The notes beneath the pieces are model-generated. The model made no database searches. It was not told where the DNA came from and saw only the letters and a program-made list of their open reading frames with translations. Source: Paenibacillus anaericanus (GTDB taxonomy: Bacteria > Bacillota > Bacilli > Paenibacillales > Paenibacillaceae). Taken from it: a DNA stretch of 64,000 nucleotides. Positions 28,674 to 37,960 of the stretch are shown piece by piece. Numbering within the stretch: the first letter of the stretch is position 1; every line of letters begins with the position of its first letter. The translations under genes and the position numbers were made by a program. Location of the stretch: contig NZ_RZNY01000016.1 of NCBI RefSeq assembly GCF_003994475.1, positions 62,001 to 126,000 of the forward strand, read 5' to 3'.

Positions 28674-29790
28674 ACCAATAACCTCCTATTCCTTTCTCCA
28701 GTCTTATTAGTGCTTCCAAGTAGAAATAGTCTCCCCAGATCATATAATCATCAGGTGATAACCCTCCATGTACATAATACGAACCATGCTTGAGTAATCC
28801 CTCTGCACCTTCTTCCCCGATCGTGGCATAACGTTCAACAAGTGATGTCATCGACTTCATGCACATTTCCTGAAAGTAATCACGCTCGGTGTCCTGCTCA
28901 TCCATGTGGGATATCAACTCTAGCAGACCAGCAGCTACAATCGCAGAAGCCGAGCTGTCCCGATAGGTATCTGCCCCTACAGGAGCATTAAAGTCCCAGT
29001 AAGCTACATGATCTTCCGGTAAATGTTCAAGGAAGTACCGGGCAAGTCGCTTGGAGGTATCCAAGAATAGGGGATCTTTCGTATATCGATAAGAGAGTGC
29101 GAATCCGTATACGCCCCAGGCCTGCCCCCTCGTCCATGTTGATCCGTTCGTATAACCTTGATGCGTCGCCCCTCCGATCGGTTCCCCCGTTTCCGAGTTG
29201 AAGAAGAATGTATGATAGGAACTGTCATCGCCTCTTACGAGGTAGCGTCTTGATTTCTCCGCTTGGGTTACAGCAACATCTCTATATGTTAAGTCACCTG
29301 TTTGTTCACTCGCCCAGTACAACAGCGGAAGGTTCAGCAGACAATCGATAATAATCCGCCCTTCCTCCTTAGAATCTCCCTTCTTCCCCCATGCTTGAAT
29401 ATAGCGACCTGGTTCACGCCACCGATTCATAAGTACGTCTGCTGCTTGCAGCGTTAATTGCCGAGCGGAATCGTCCTTCTCCACAATCCATTGTGCTTTG
29501 GAGGATAACGAGTACAGAAAACCGATATCATGGTGATCAAGCACTACATGATCTTGTAACCGTTGATCAAAGCTAGCCACCGATTTATCCGCCGCATTGC
29601 GAAAACGCTCGTCATTGGAATATTCGTAGCATAACCAGAGCATTCCGGTCCAGAATCCGTTGGTCCAGTCATTATTATCAATTAATTCATAATTTGCATT
29701 ACGACTGACGTGAGGGAATTTCTCACCGAATCTGTCTATATTTCTTAACGTCTTGGTAATAGCGTCATTAATCGCATTTTTCCACATCAT
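28660..29790 (-). CDS. Unsaturated glucuronyl hydrolase, GH88
   Basis: 376 residues, an (alpha/alpha)6 barrel without signal peptide. D88 (LDHHDIGFLYSL) and D149 (RIIIDCLLNLPLLYWA) match in sequence and number the catalytic aspartates of the Bacillus sp. GL1 enzyme. It removes the unsaturated uronate left by lyases through hydration of the double bond. It is the first gene of the unit GH88-lyase-kinase-regulator, with operator repeat C upstream. AGGAGG-like GGGGG lies 10 bp before the ATG. Confidence 0.94.
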   Translation of the reverse strand: MMWKNAINDAITKTLRNIDRFGEKFPHVSRNANYELIDNNDWTNGFWTGMLWLCYEYSNDERFRNAADKSVASFDQRLQDHVVLDHHDIGFLYSLSSKAQWIVEKDDSARQLTLQAADVLMNRWREPGRYIQAWGKKGDSKEEGRIIIDCLLNLPLLYWASEQTGDLTYRDVAVTQAEKSRRYLVRGDDSSYHTFFFNSETGEPIGGATHQGYTNGSTWTRGQAWGVYGFALSYRYTKDPLFLDTSKRLARYFLEHLPEDHVAYWDFNAPVGADTYRDSSASAIVAAGLLELISHMDEQDTERDYFQEMCMKSMTSLVERYATIGEEGAEGLLKHGSYYVHGGLSPDDYMIWGDYFYLEALIRLEKGIGGYWYERE

Positions 29791-29865
29791 GGTATCATAA
29801 CCCCCATATACTTGATCATTGATTACGATCCATCATAGCAAACATATTCTAGTTTAATAGGTTTA

Positions 29866-29896
29866 AATTTTTGTAGGGATGTGCAAAATTTTGACC
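29866..29896 (-). promoter_or_regulatory. Operator repeat C, before the GH88 gene
   Basis: ATTTTGACC (29888-29896) matches the distal half of sites A and B exactly. The proximal half (AATTTTTGT, 29866-29874) is degenerate. The distance from the proximal half to the start codon is 76 bp. Confidence 0.5.
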
Positions 29897-29951
29897 TTTT
29901 CGTGCACCATGATGATCAAACAGAATATAAAGGTCGGAGCTCTCTGAAATA

Positions 29952-32255
29952 TCAAATGGGCGCTCTTAATATGCTAATTCGGTACATTACTCCAGCTGGA
30001 ATAATGAAATAATGAGTATGCTCCATCTTATTAACCGTTATAAGATTACCTTCAGGCCCGCGAATCTCAAGCGGCACTTCGCTATAAATCGCGCACTCCC
30101 TTTCGGATTCTGCACAAATCTTCGCTTCGTGTAAAATACCATCACACCAATCAATATCGATGGTATACCCACCTCTTGCCCGCAACCCTTTAACAATACC
30201 TGAGGTCCATGCAGATGGAAGTGCAGGCAACAGGCGGAGTTCGCCCCCATGCGACTGCAAGAGCATCTCTTGAATTGCTGCTGCTCCTCCAAAGTTGGCA
30301 TCAATCTGGAACGGAGGATGATCGCCGAATAAATTGGGATGCACAGCTTTGCTTAGAAGGTCTTGCAGACTATTATGCGAGTTATCACCATCACCCAACC
30401 GGGCCCAAAAATTCGCGATCCAAGCTTGGCTCCACCCGGTATGTCCGCCTCCATGCGCCAACCTCCGTTCAAGTGTAGCCCGTGCTGCTGCTCCTAATTC
30501 CGGCATACGATGAGGCAGAATTTGTTCGCCCGGATGCAAGGCAAACAAATGTGAAATATGGCGATGACCGGGCTCCGCTTCTTCATAATCAACTGACCAT
30601 TCCATGATCTGACCATGACGACCAATTTGCGGTTTAGGAAGCCGACTCCGAGCTTCCATACATTCTTGCTGGAATGATTGATCAAGACCAAGAAGTTCTG
30701 CTGCCTCCATATTGGCGGTTAATAGAGCAAACAATATCTGTGAATCCATAGAAGGTCCAGCACATAACACACCAATCTCCCCACCTTCTGTTACATAGCT
30801 GTTCTCTGGGGAAAGAGATGGTGAAGTTACAAGCTGACCACTTCCATCTTCGACTACATAGTCCAAGAAGAATAGCGCAGCTTCTTTAAGTACCGGATAT
30901 GCCCGTTCACGCAGAAATGATTCCGAACCGTTGTACCTGTAATGCTCCCATAAGTGAAGTGCTAGCCAGGCACCTCCTGTCGGCCAAAAAATGGCCGGAA
31001 CCCATGCGCTGAAAATTCCGCTTTCCGCCCAAATATTAGTTGTAGAATGGGCGACAAATCCCCTTGCACCATATAATTTATGCGCTGTATCCCGACCGTT
31101 CACAACCAAACGATCAACTAGATCGAATAGCGGTTCGTGACATTCTGGTAAATTACCAGTCTCCGCGATCCAATAATTCATCTGCAAATTGATATTCAAG
31201 TGAAAATCGGATTCCCAAGGCGGTGTGAAGCTTTCGTTCCATATCCCTTGCAGATTGGCGGGCAGACTACCAGGTCTCGAACTTGCGATAAGAAGATAGC
31301 GCCCGTATTGATAGAATAGTGCTTCAAGACCCTGATCGGTATTCCCCTTCTTGTAACTCAAAAGTCGATCAGAAGTAGATATTTCTTCAATCTCTTTATT
31401 GTCATTACTGCCTAATTTTAATAAAACCCTATCAAATAATTGGCGGTGATCCTGAACATGCATTTTCTTAAGCTCTGCATACGGTATTGAAGCTGCCCAA
31501 GCTGCCTGCATTATCGCCTCACTATAAGGATCGTTATATCGAAAAGAGGTCTGTGCCGCAAGGATTAAGGTAACGGAATTAGCTTGGCGAATGTCTAGAT
31601 AATTTCCAACAACCTGTGTTCCGCCCCCATCAACAACGGCTTGTAATACTGCTGCATAACTTACTCCATCCGGTCCGCACTGACCCTGCATTGTGAGTAT
31701 ACCACCATCTACCTTGCCAACTTCTCCTTCGAAGGGTCTGCGACTCAGCCTAGCTGTCAATGAAAGAGCGCCTGGTTGCGAAGCCGTCAAATGCAGGACC
31801 ACAACTTGACTGACTGCGCTTGAAAAGACTTCTCTACTAAACTCAGTAGTGCCTACCTTATATTTAACTGAAGCCACACCTGTCTGAATATCAAGTTCTC
31901 GCTGATAGTCGGACGTTGTCTCTGCACCTTCAATTTTGATTAATACATCGCCTAACGGTTGATATGGACCAAAATAATGTGGTGCGTTGGTCATGTTTAG
32001 TAGGGCCAATCTTTCAGCCTCCTGTGGCTTACCTTCCTGTATTAACCTTCTGATTTCCTCCAGCTTTCCTACAGATGCCGGGTTGTCGTTCCCCAGGCGG
32101 CCACCGTACCACATCGAATCTTCATTTAATTGAATTCGTTCATTCTGCACGCCACCGAAAACCATCCCACCCAAACGACCATTACCAATAGGAAATGCTT
32201 CTGTCCAAACACTGGCTGGCCGATTCTCTATTAATTTACAGTTGCTATTACCCAT
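29952..32255 (-). CDS. GH95 alpha-L-fucosidase (or alpha-L-galactosidase)
   Basis: 767 residues, no signal peptide. The N-terminal beta domain opens with [20 protein letters not shown] and [10 protein letters not shown], typical of GH95. The barrel has [16 protein letters not shown], the general-acid region [10 protein letters not shown] and the DANFGG region. GH95 enzymes invert and mostly remove alpha-1,2-linked L-fucose; some take L-galactose. AGGGGTGAAA precedes the ATG, and operator repeat D lies upstream. Together with GH29 it points to a substrate with two kinds of fucose-like linkages. Confidence 0.93.
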   Translation of the reverse strand: MGNSNCKLIENRPASVWTEAFPIGNGRLGGMVFGGVQNERIQLNEDSMWYGGRLGNDNPASVGKLEEIRRLIQEGKPQEAERLALLNMTNAPHYFGPYQPLGDVLIKIEGAETTSDYQRELDIQTGVASVKYKVGTTEFSREVFSSAVSQVVVLHLTASQPGALSLTARLSRRPFEGEVGKVDGGILTMQGQCGPDGVSYAAVLQAVVDGGGTQVVGNYLDIRQANSVTLILAAQTSFRYNDPYSEAIMQAAWAASIPYAELKKMHVQDHRQLFDRVLLKLGSNDNKEIEEISTSDRLLSYKKGNTDQGLEALFYQYGRYLLIASSRPGSLPANLQGIWNESFTPPWESDFHLNINLQMNYWIAETGNLPECHEPLFDLVDRLVVNGRDTAHKLYGARGFVAHSTTNIWAESGIFSAWVPAIFWPTGGAWLALHLWEHYRYNGSESFLRERAYPVLKEAALFFLDYVVEDGSGQLVTSPSLSPENSYVTEGGEIGVLCAGPSMDSQILFALLTANMEAAELLGLDQSFQQECMEARSRLPKPQIGRHGQIMEWSVDYEEAEPGHRHISHLFALHPGEQILPHRMPELGAAARATLERRLAHGGGHTGWSQAWIANFWARLGDGDNSHNSLQDLLSKAVHPNLFGDHPPFQIDANFGGAAAIQEMLLQSHGGELRLLPALPSAWTSGIVKGLRARGGYTIDIDWCDGILHEAKICAESERECAIYSEVPLEIRGPEGNLITVNKMEHTHYFIIPAGVMYRISILRAPI

Positions 32256-32336
32256 AATTTCACCCCTGATTCAGTCTGTTCAATATTTAGCACCTTGCCT
32301 CTAATATAGAGTAAGCAATGCGAAATCCTAGGATGA

Positions 32337-32367
32337 ATACTGACCTTAGACAGGTCATATTTTTACC
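32337..32367 (-). promoter_or_regulatory. Operator repeat D, before the GH95 gene
   Basis: ATACTGACC (32337-32345) and ATTTTTACC (32359-32367) are 22 bp apart, the proximal one 82 bp from the ATG. A further palindrome (TGACCT, 5 bp, AGGTCA) overlaps. Confidence 0.5.
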
Positions 32368-32398
32368 TCTTATAGGTCAAATTTGACTCCCCTACGTA

Positions 32399-32430
32399 AA
32401 AAAGCCCTAGAAATAATTCTAGAGCTTGTT
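32399..32430 (-). terminator. Intrinsic terminator after the second kinase gene
   Basis: AAGCCCTAGAA and TTCTAGAGCTT form a stem within 32404-32429, with a run of Us on the minus strand. It separates the antibiotic-response unit from the GH95 promoter. Confidence 0.8.
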
Positions 32431-33840
32431 TTATAATTGAATCTCAATCGTTGTCCCCTGATCCATAATACTATTAACTTTTATTTCTCCATGGTGTGCT
32501 TTGACAATATCATTTGCAATAGCCATACCGAGCCCCGAACCTTTATGTAACTCGCCTGTGTTTGTTCCTCGGTAATAGCGATCAAAGATTCTATCGAGTT
32601 CTTGTTTCTGAATCCCTTTTCCATCGTCTTGTATGGTAATGTGGATCCGTTCCTTTTTTTCAATACGAACAACAATTTTTACATTGTTATCATTATGGAC
32701 AATCGCATTATAGATCAAATTATTAATGGCTCTCCGAATCAAGATCTCGTCAACATCGCTCAATATCGTTTCTTGATTACACTGAAATTCAATGTGTCGG
32801 TCAGCATACTTGGCGTCATTCAGGATATCGATCACCATATTCCGTAAAAGAGTCACCATATTGATCGTCTTTGTGTTTAAAGTTAATTCTTTACTCTTCA
32901 ATCTCGTGGTTAAGTTTAAATCTTCAATTACTTCTTTAATATATAGTGATTTACTCTCAATAATTTCAGCGTATTCCATCATTTCCTCTAATGAAAAATA
33001 GTATTCGGCATCTTTCATCATTTCCGCATAACCTAGAATGGAAGCTAAAGGCGTTTTAATATCATGAGAAATGTTCGAAATCCACTCTTCCTTCATCTTA
33101 TCTAGTTTTTTTCGTTCGTTCTCGTTTACTCTGAGTTCATTGGATAAATAATTAACATTATAAAACACATCTTTATAGATTCCTTTTGGCTCATAATTTA
33201 AATTGTATTCTTTATTAGCTAACCGTTTGATCCCCTCAATTAACGAGTTTACTGGCTTGGCAAGCCTTTTACTGAAAAAATAGCCGATCAATAAAGCAAT
33301 TAATCCATCAACAATTATAAAAGTAACGCTGCCTACTTTGAAAATTTGGAAAATGGTCCGATAATCGTATGACAAGACATATTTACCGATGTTACGATCT
33401 ACAATGCCAATAAAGTAACTGTAGTATTTTTGATTTATTTCTTTTCCACTAGCAAAAACAGTAGTCTCTCCATCAACTTCCTTATACTTGTACATTTGAA
33501 TAGCATCTAACGGTGTATATTTCTTCTGTACCTGTTCAGGCAGTCTATAGCTATATATTTCACTACCATCTTCATCTAATATTTGTATCCAAGCCTTCTT
33601 AGCTTCAAGCTCTTCCTTTCCTGTTTCAGTAACTGTCACCTGATCATTAGTTATCGTTACATAATCACGAAATGCTGTCGTAAATGCTTCTGCAGAGATC
33701 TCTCTGGTTTGAAAAAGAGGCTCCTGCGCCACAGCATAGGTCACTAGCAAGCCCAATACAATCAGAATATTTATAATAATCACTAGTATGACAACTAAAA
33801 CAACAGATAATAAATATCTTCCAGTTAACCACCACTTCAT
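32431..33840 (-). CDS. Membrane sensor histidine kinase of the Bce-like module
   Basis: 469 residues. TM1 at about 9-38, an extracytoplasmic region of roughly 120 residues, TM2 near 170-190, HAMP, H-box WISNISHDIKTPLASILGYA, and ATPase boxes (NNLIYNAIVHN, DDGKGI, GSGLGMAIA). It follows its response regulator by 3 bp. Bce-type modules usually use a kinase with almost no external loop; this one has a substantial external domain. It probably responds to cell-wall antibiotics or the state of the transporter. Confidence 0.9.
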   Translation of the reverse strand: MKWWLTGRYLLSVVLVVILVIIINILIVLGLLVTYAVAQEPLFQTREISAEAFTTAFRDYVTITNDQVTVTETGKEELEAKKAWIQILDEDGSEIYSYRLPEQVQKKYTPLDAIQMYKYKEVDGETTVFASGKEINQKYYSYFIGIVDRNIGKYVLSYDYRTIFQIFKVGSVTFIIVDGLIALLIGYFFSKRLAKPVNSLIEGIKRLANKEYNLNYEPKGIYKDVFYNVNYLSNELRVNENERKKLDKMKEEWISNISHDIKTPLASILGYAEMMKDAEYYFSLEEMMEYAEIIESKSLYIKEVIEDLNLTTRLKSKELTLNTKTINMVTLLRNMVIDILNDAKYADRHIEFQCNQETILSDVDEILIRRAINNLIYNAIVHNDNNVKIVVRIEKKERIHITIQDDGKGIQKQELDRIFDRYYRGTNTGELHKGSGLGMAIANDIVKAHHGEIKVNSIMDQGTTIEIQL

Positions 33841-33843
33841 AGA

Positions 33844-34551
33844 TTATTCGTCCCTCACAACAAGTTTATAACCCAAGCCTTTTACTGTAATTAGATACTG
33901 TGGATCTGAAGGTTGCTCCTCAATTTTCTCCCTTAACCTGCGGATGTGTACCATGACCGTATTATCAAAACCTATGAAGTCTTCTCCCCACACCTGCTCA
34001 CATAGGCTTTCTTTACTTATAATTCGATTCACGTTCTTAAGCATATACGTTATTAGCCCAAGCTCTTTAGGCCTTAATTCAATGGTTTCCCCATTTTTTT
34101 TGAATTCTGTTCTTTGCTCATCTAATTCGAAGGGACCCGCTTTCAATAGATGATCTTCTTTATCGATCTGAATATATTCAGCTCTACGTAATTGTGCCTT
34201 TACACGATAAGCAACTTCTTTGGGGCTAAATGGCTTTACAATATAGTCATCCCCACCAATAGCAAATCCCAGAATCTTATCGATCTCCTCTGTCTTTGCA
34301 GACAAGAATAGAATGGGAACATTAGAGATGCTTCTTATTTGTTTACAAACTTCGTACCCTTCTCCATCAGGCAGCATAATATCCAACAAAACAATGTCAG
34401 GTTGTGTTTGCTTAAATTGCATAAATCCTTCTTTTACAGTTGTCGAGGTATATACACGATCTATTCCTTCTTTGGTTAACACGGTTTTCAAAATTCTTAA
34501 AATATCCTCTTCATCATCAATAATCAAAACCTTGGCTTCTTTAAGTGACAT
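33844..34551 (-). CDS. OmpR-family response regulator of the Bce-like module
   Basis: 235 residues. Receiver with VLIIDDEEDILRI, phospho-acceptor in IVLLDIMLPDGEGYE and Lys in IVKPFSP. Winged helix from about 130 (LRPKELGLITYMLKN) ending TVKGLGYKLVVRDE. GAAGGAG lies 11 bp before the ATG. It is probably transcribed from its own promoter (TATACT near 34600) because a terminator separates it from the transporter genes. Its likely target is the promoter upstream of the ATPase gene at 37804. Confidence 0.92.
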   Translation of the reverse strand: MSLKEAKVLIIDDEEDILRILKTVLTKEGIDRVYTSTTVKEGFMQFKQTQPDIVLLDIMLPDGEGYEVCKQIRSISNVPILFLSAKTEEIDKILGFAIGGDDYIVKPFSPKEVAYRVKAQLRRAEYIQIDKEDHLLKAGPFELDEQRTEFKKNGETIELRPKELGLITYMLKNVNRIISKESLCEQVWGEDFIGFDNTVMVHIRRLREKIEEQPSDPQYLITVKGLGYKLVVRDE

Positions 34552-34675
34552 TTAATTCATGACTCCTTCCCCTACAAATCCTCTGTAGTAGTGATAGTAT
34601 AATGCATTGGTCGCCCGTTTAAACAAAAGAAAACGAAACAACAGCATTTCATTGATGTGTTATTTCATAGTGAAA

Positions 34676-34722
34676 AAAGGACTTAGTTATCTTTGATCAG
34701 AATAACTAAGTCCTTCGTCACA
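34676..34722 (-). terminator. Intrinsic terminator after the YxeA-like gene
   Basis: AAGGACTTAGTTAT and ATAACTAAGTCCTT flank a loop at about 34678-34715, with a U run on the minus strand. It splits the transporter operon from the two-component genes. Confidence 0.88.
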
Positions 34723-34728
34723 CGTTTC

Positions 34729-35097
34729 TCAAGAGATCCCTTCTAGTTTTGCCTTTGCTTTATCCGGAATCTCTTCTTTCTGTACCTCTTGATAGGAAGT
34801 TACCCCTTTATCATCTTTCACAAATAAGTTTAGATACGCTTCTTCACGAAGTTGCTTACTACTTGTAAATGTAAATACTTTTTCTTCTCCTGCTTCATTA
34901 AAGGCGGGTAATGTATATTCATACGTTACAAACTTCTCCCCATTACCTAATTTACTTTCTGTCTTCTCTCCCCCACCTTTAATCTGAACATAATAATTAT
35001 CTGCACCTAGTCTGTTTAAATTAACATTTTGCAAAAAAATCAATAGTCCAGCGACTACTACGATCATGGCTGATACAACTATGATTACCTTTTTCAT
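34729..35097 (-). CDS. YxeA-family (DUF1093) secreted or membrane-anchored protein
   Basis: 122 residues: an N-terminal hydrophobic signal or anchor segment (about 5-24) and a small beta-rich domain (NYYVQIKGGGE, YEYTLPAFNEAGEE, KVFTFTSSKQLREEAYLNLF). Genes of this family often accompany BceAB or YxdLM transporters, as here 21 bp after the permease gene. The molecular role is unknown. Confidence 0.88.
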   Translation of the reverse strand: MKKVIIVVSAMIVVVAGLLIFLQNVNLNRLGADNYYVQIKGGGEKTESKLGNGEKFVTYEYTLPAFNEAGEEKVFTFTSSKQLREEAYLNLFVKDDKGVTSYQEVQKEEIPDKAKAKLEGIS

Positions 35098-35118
35098 GAA
35101 TTATTCCCTCACATTCTT

Positions 35119-37050
35119 TTATTTTGTTGTCGTCACGGTTTTATAGTAAGCATGTACAGTTAAGAAGTAATAAACGATGTAGATACATGTGTAAACCCCC
35201 ATACATATCAGTACTGGAATAACTAAGTTCATCTGTAGCAACCTTGAAAAAGCAGTTAATGCCACAGCACAATGCGCAATGCCGGCCAGCAAAGGTAGGC
35301 CAAAGATAAATAACATTTGCTTGGCAATGGTTCTTTTTACTTCTCTTTTATTCACACCGATTTTGTGTAGAATCTCATAACGCTCTTTGTCTGAGCTGGC
35401 TTCTGTTAATTGTTTGAAGTAGATAATGCTACCTGTTGCCGTAAGGAACACTAGTCCTAAAAACCCGCCCATAAATATCATTAAACCTGATGACTCTAAG
35501 CCCGCAGCATAATCTTCATAGAAACTAGAGAAGTTAGCTTGCTCTGGCATGATCGCTTGAATTTCTTCAGTTAATTTCTTTGCATCATCTTCTTTGGTGA
35601 TTTTATATGCGACCATGTTCTCTTGGGTTGTTTCTTGTTTCAAACTGGTAAACAACTCATCACTAACAACAATAGTTGCGCCAGCAGTTCTTAAGTTGAG
35701 TACATTAAACTTCTTCAAAAACTTAAACGTAATATCCTCATTTTGACCATTCACCTTTAAAGAAACCGCTGACCCGACATATGCAGGTGAGAACTTTTCG
35801 TTGTAGGCAGCATCCAAAACAGCTGCTTCATTTGCTTTTAAAGAAAGCATCTCATTTCTGGACTGTAATTTTGCTAATTTATTATAACCACCGTTTGAAA
35901 TAACGGTATAAATCATTTCATCACTTGAAAATAGACTATTTAGGTTGGTTACATCGGCATCTATCTGAAGCGTCGGTATCGTCTCATGATAGACCAGTTC
36001 ATGGTCTTTACTATTTGTGACTAAGTCTTTTACTTTTTCATCTACGTTATTGTCTACCATAATAAACATCATGCTACTTGGATCAGCCATTTCTACATTA
36101 CTTCTGTTGTTGTAATACAAGCTATAAGCTGTTCCAACGGCTGTTAATGTCGTAGCACTAAGCACGGCGATTACCGTTAGGGTGCGGGCATTGCCTTTGA
36201 TCCTAAATAATAGCTGGGATGTGCCAATTAAGTTAATCCCACTCCAATATTTCTTCGTGTTCTTTCGAGAAATCCTCAATAAATATACCGTTAAGGTACT
36301 AAATAAGAAGTACGTCCCGAGGATCACGGTGATTAAGATGACCAGCGGGGTAATCATAAACCCCATTGTTCTCCACAGCGCTGAATCCATCAAATCTTGG
36401 AGTGCAAGTCCATAACCAATCCCAATGAATATTACGGATAACAAAGCTATGATCAAAGATCCTCTCGGCTCTTGTTCCCCTTCTTTGTCTGCTTGGAAAA
36501 GCTCAATCAATTTAAAACGATAAATTAAACGATATCCATGGAACGATGTAACGAGCGTAATGATAGTGAATACAACAATCGTGTTCAGAATCGCTTCAAT
36601 TGAAATGGTGAAATTCGTAATAACGCTATAGCCCATAACCTTCATTAAGATCATCACAAAAAACTTCGACAATACCGAACCTAGCACAATTCCAACAATT
36701 AGGGCTAAAGCTCCCATAATAAAATTCTCATAAAAAAGCATGCGACCAATTTGTTTCTTACGTACTCCGAGTAGGGAATATAATCCGACTTCTTTTTTAC
36801 GTTTCCGTGTAAAGAACGAGTTAGAGTACCAAATAAAAATAGCTACAAAAATGATTAACACAACTGACGCTCCGCTAAATACGGAGCTGATTTTTTGTGA
36901 AGCTTCAGTTGTAGCCTGAATCGTAGTATCGTATTTCAACGACACGAATACAAAGTAAATGACAATACTAAATATCATCGATGCAAAGTAAAGAAAATAA
37001 TTACTAAAATTCTTCTTTATGCTTTTACTAGCAATACTAAATAACGTCAT
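35119..37050 (-). CDS. BceB-type ABC permease (FtsX-like)
   Basis: 643 residues. The typical 10-segment layout is visible: FtsX-like block at the N-terminus, with the conserved RKKEVGLYSLLGVRKKQIG loop, a large extracytoplasmic domain at about 310-510, and a C-terminal FtsX block. The start at 37050 follows GGAGGTG; the GTG at 37059 lies inside that ribosome site. It overlaps the ATPase gene by 14 bp. BceAB-type transporters free lipid II-cycle intermediates from bacitracin, lantibiotics and similar peptides. The particular antibiotic is unknown. Confidence 0.93.
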   Translation of the reverse strand: MTLFSIASKSIKKNFSNYFLYFASMIFSIVIYFVFVSLKYDTTIQATTEASQKISSVFSGASVVLIIFVAIFIWYSNSFFTRKRKKEVGLYSLLGVRKKQIGRMLFYENFIMGALALIVGIVLGSVLSKFFVMILMKVMGYSVITNFTISIEAILNTIVVFTIITLVTSFHGYRLIYRFKLIELFQADKEGEQEPRGSLIIALLSVIFIGIGYGLALQDLMDSALWRTMGFMITPLVILITVILGTYFLFSTLTVYLLRISRKNTKKYWSGINLIGTSQLLFRIKGNARTLTVIAVLSATTLTAVGTAYSLYYNNRSNVEMADPSSMMFIMVDNNVDEKVKDLVTNSKDHELVYHETIPTLQIDADVTNLNSLFSSDEMIYTVISNGGYNKLAKLQSRNEMLSLKANEAAVLDAAYNEKFSPAYVGSAVSLKVNGQNEDITFKFLKKFNVLNLRTAGATIVVSDELFTSLKQETTQENMVAYKITKEDDAKKLTEEIQAIMPEQANFSSFYEDYAAGLESSGLMIFMGGFLGLVFLTATGSIIYFKQLTEASSDKERYEILHKIGVNKREVKRTIAKQMLFIFGLPLLAGIAHCAVALTAFSRLLQMNLVIPVLICMGVYTCIYIVYYFLTVHAYYKTVTTTK

Positions 37051-37804
37051 TGTCACCACCTCCGAGGGAAGCGAGGATGTCTAATATTTTCTGAAAGAAC
37101 TCCTTACGTTGCAGTTGTCCCTTATGAAGTTCCGTAACAAGCCTACCGTCTTTAATAAATAACACCCGTTTGCAGAAGCTTGCTGCATACACATCATGGG
37201 TGACCATCATAATGGTCGCTTGTTTCACTTTGTTTAACGTGCTTAAGCTTTCGAGTAAGCTTGTAGCAGATTTCGAATCCAATGCGCCTGTTGGTTCATC
37301 GGCCAAGATTAAGCTGGGATTTGCAACAATCGCCCGCGAGGCCGCTGTTCTTTGCTTCTGACCTCCAGAAATATGGTATGGATATTTATTTAGAATTTCC
37401 CGAATCCCAAAGGTATCGGCCAACTCATTTACGCGTTGTTCGATTTCCTTAGCAGGTACCTTAGACAAGGCAAGGGGAAGCAAAATGTTTTCTTTAACGG
37501 TTAACGTATCAAGTAAGTTGTAATCTTGAAAAATAAAGCCTAACTTATTGCGACGGAAATCAGACAATTGTTCCTCATTCATTTTGATAATATTCTGATT
37601 ATCGATAATGATATCACCTGATGTCGGTGTATCAATTGTAGACAAAATATTGAGTAATGTTGATTTGCCAGAACCTGATGGACCCATGATCCCAACAAAC
37701 TCACCTTCTTGAATCTCTAAATTTATATCTTCCAATGCTTTGTATACATTGCCTTTAACACCAAATACTTTTTGTACATTTATAGCCTTTAGTATGGATC
37801 TCAT
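37037..37804 (-). CDS. BceA-type ABC ATPase
   Basis: 255 residues with Walker A GPSGSGKST, Q-loop LGFIFQDYNLL, signature HISGGQKQR and Walker B LILADEPTGALDS, the MacB/BceA subfamily. It is the first gene of the unit ATPase-permease-YxeA. AGGAGGT precedes the ATG. Upstream, TATAAT (37838-37833 on the minus strand) has no good -35, consistent with activation by the response regulator. Confidence 0.93.
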   Translation of the reverse strand: MRSILKAINVQKVFGVKGNVYKALEDINLEIQEGEFVGIMGPSGSGKSTLLNILSTIDTPTSGDIIIDNQNIIKMNEEQLSDFRRNKLGFIFQDYNLLDTLTVKENILLPLALSKVPAKEIEQRVNELADTFGIREILNKYPYHISGGQKQRTAASRAIVANPSLILADEPTGALDSKSATSLLESLSTLNKVKQATIMMVTHDVYAASFCKRVLFIKDGRLVTELHKGQLQRKEFFQKILDILASLGGGDNDVI

Positions 37805-37832
37805 AAGTACCTCCTGTTAACTGTGTTAAGGC

Positions 37833-37880
37833 TATTATAATTTGCCCATCTTACACCCTTTTAATGTGAACCTTACATCA
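37833..37880 (-). promoter_or_regulatory. Probable activated promoter of the Bce-like transporter operon
   Basis: On the minus strand TATAAT is preceded by a poor -35. Above it TGTAAG occurs twice, 23 bp apart, and TCACA-N10-TGTAA forms an imperfect inverted repeat (37850-37869). BceR sites are remembered as TNACA-N4-TGTAA, so the spacing here differs. The regulator's binding is inferred. Confidence 0.4.
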
Positions 37881-37960
37881 ACCTTAAATATAAAAGCACC
37901 CTCCATTAGGCATCTGCGTATGATGAAGAAACTATGCTAATCGTAAACGGAGGTTCTACA

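Noticed and set aside
18273..32255. Locus considered as a fucoidan-degradation system
   Set aside because: No sulfatase is present, and GH88 with a heparinase-type lyase points to uronates instead.
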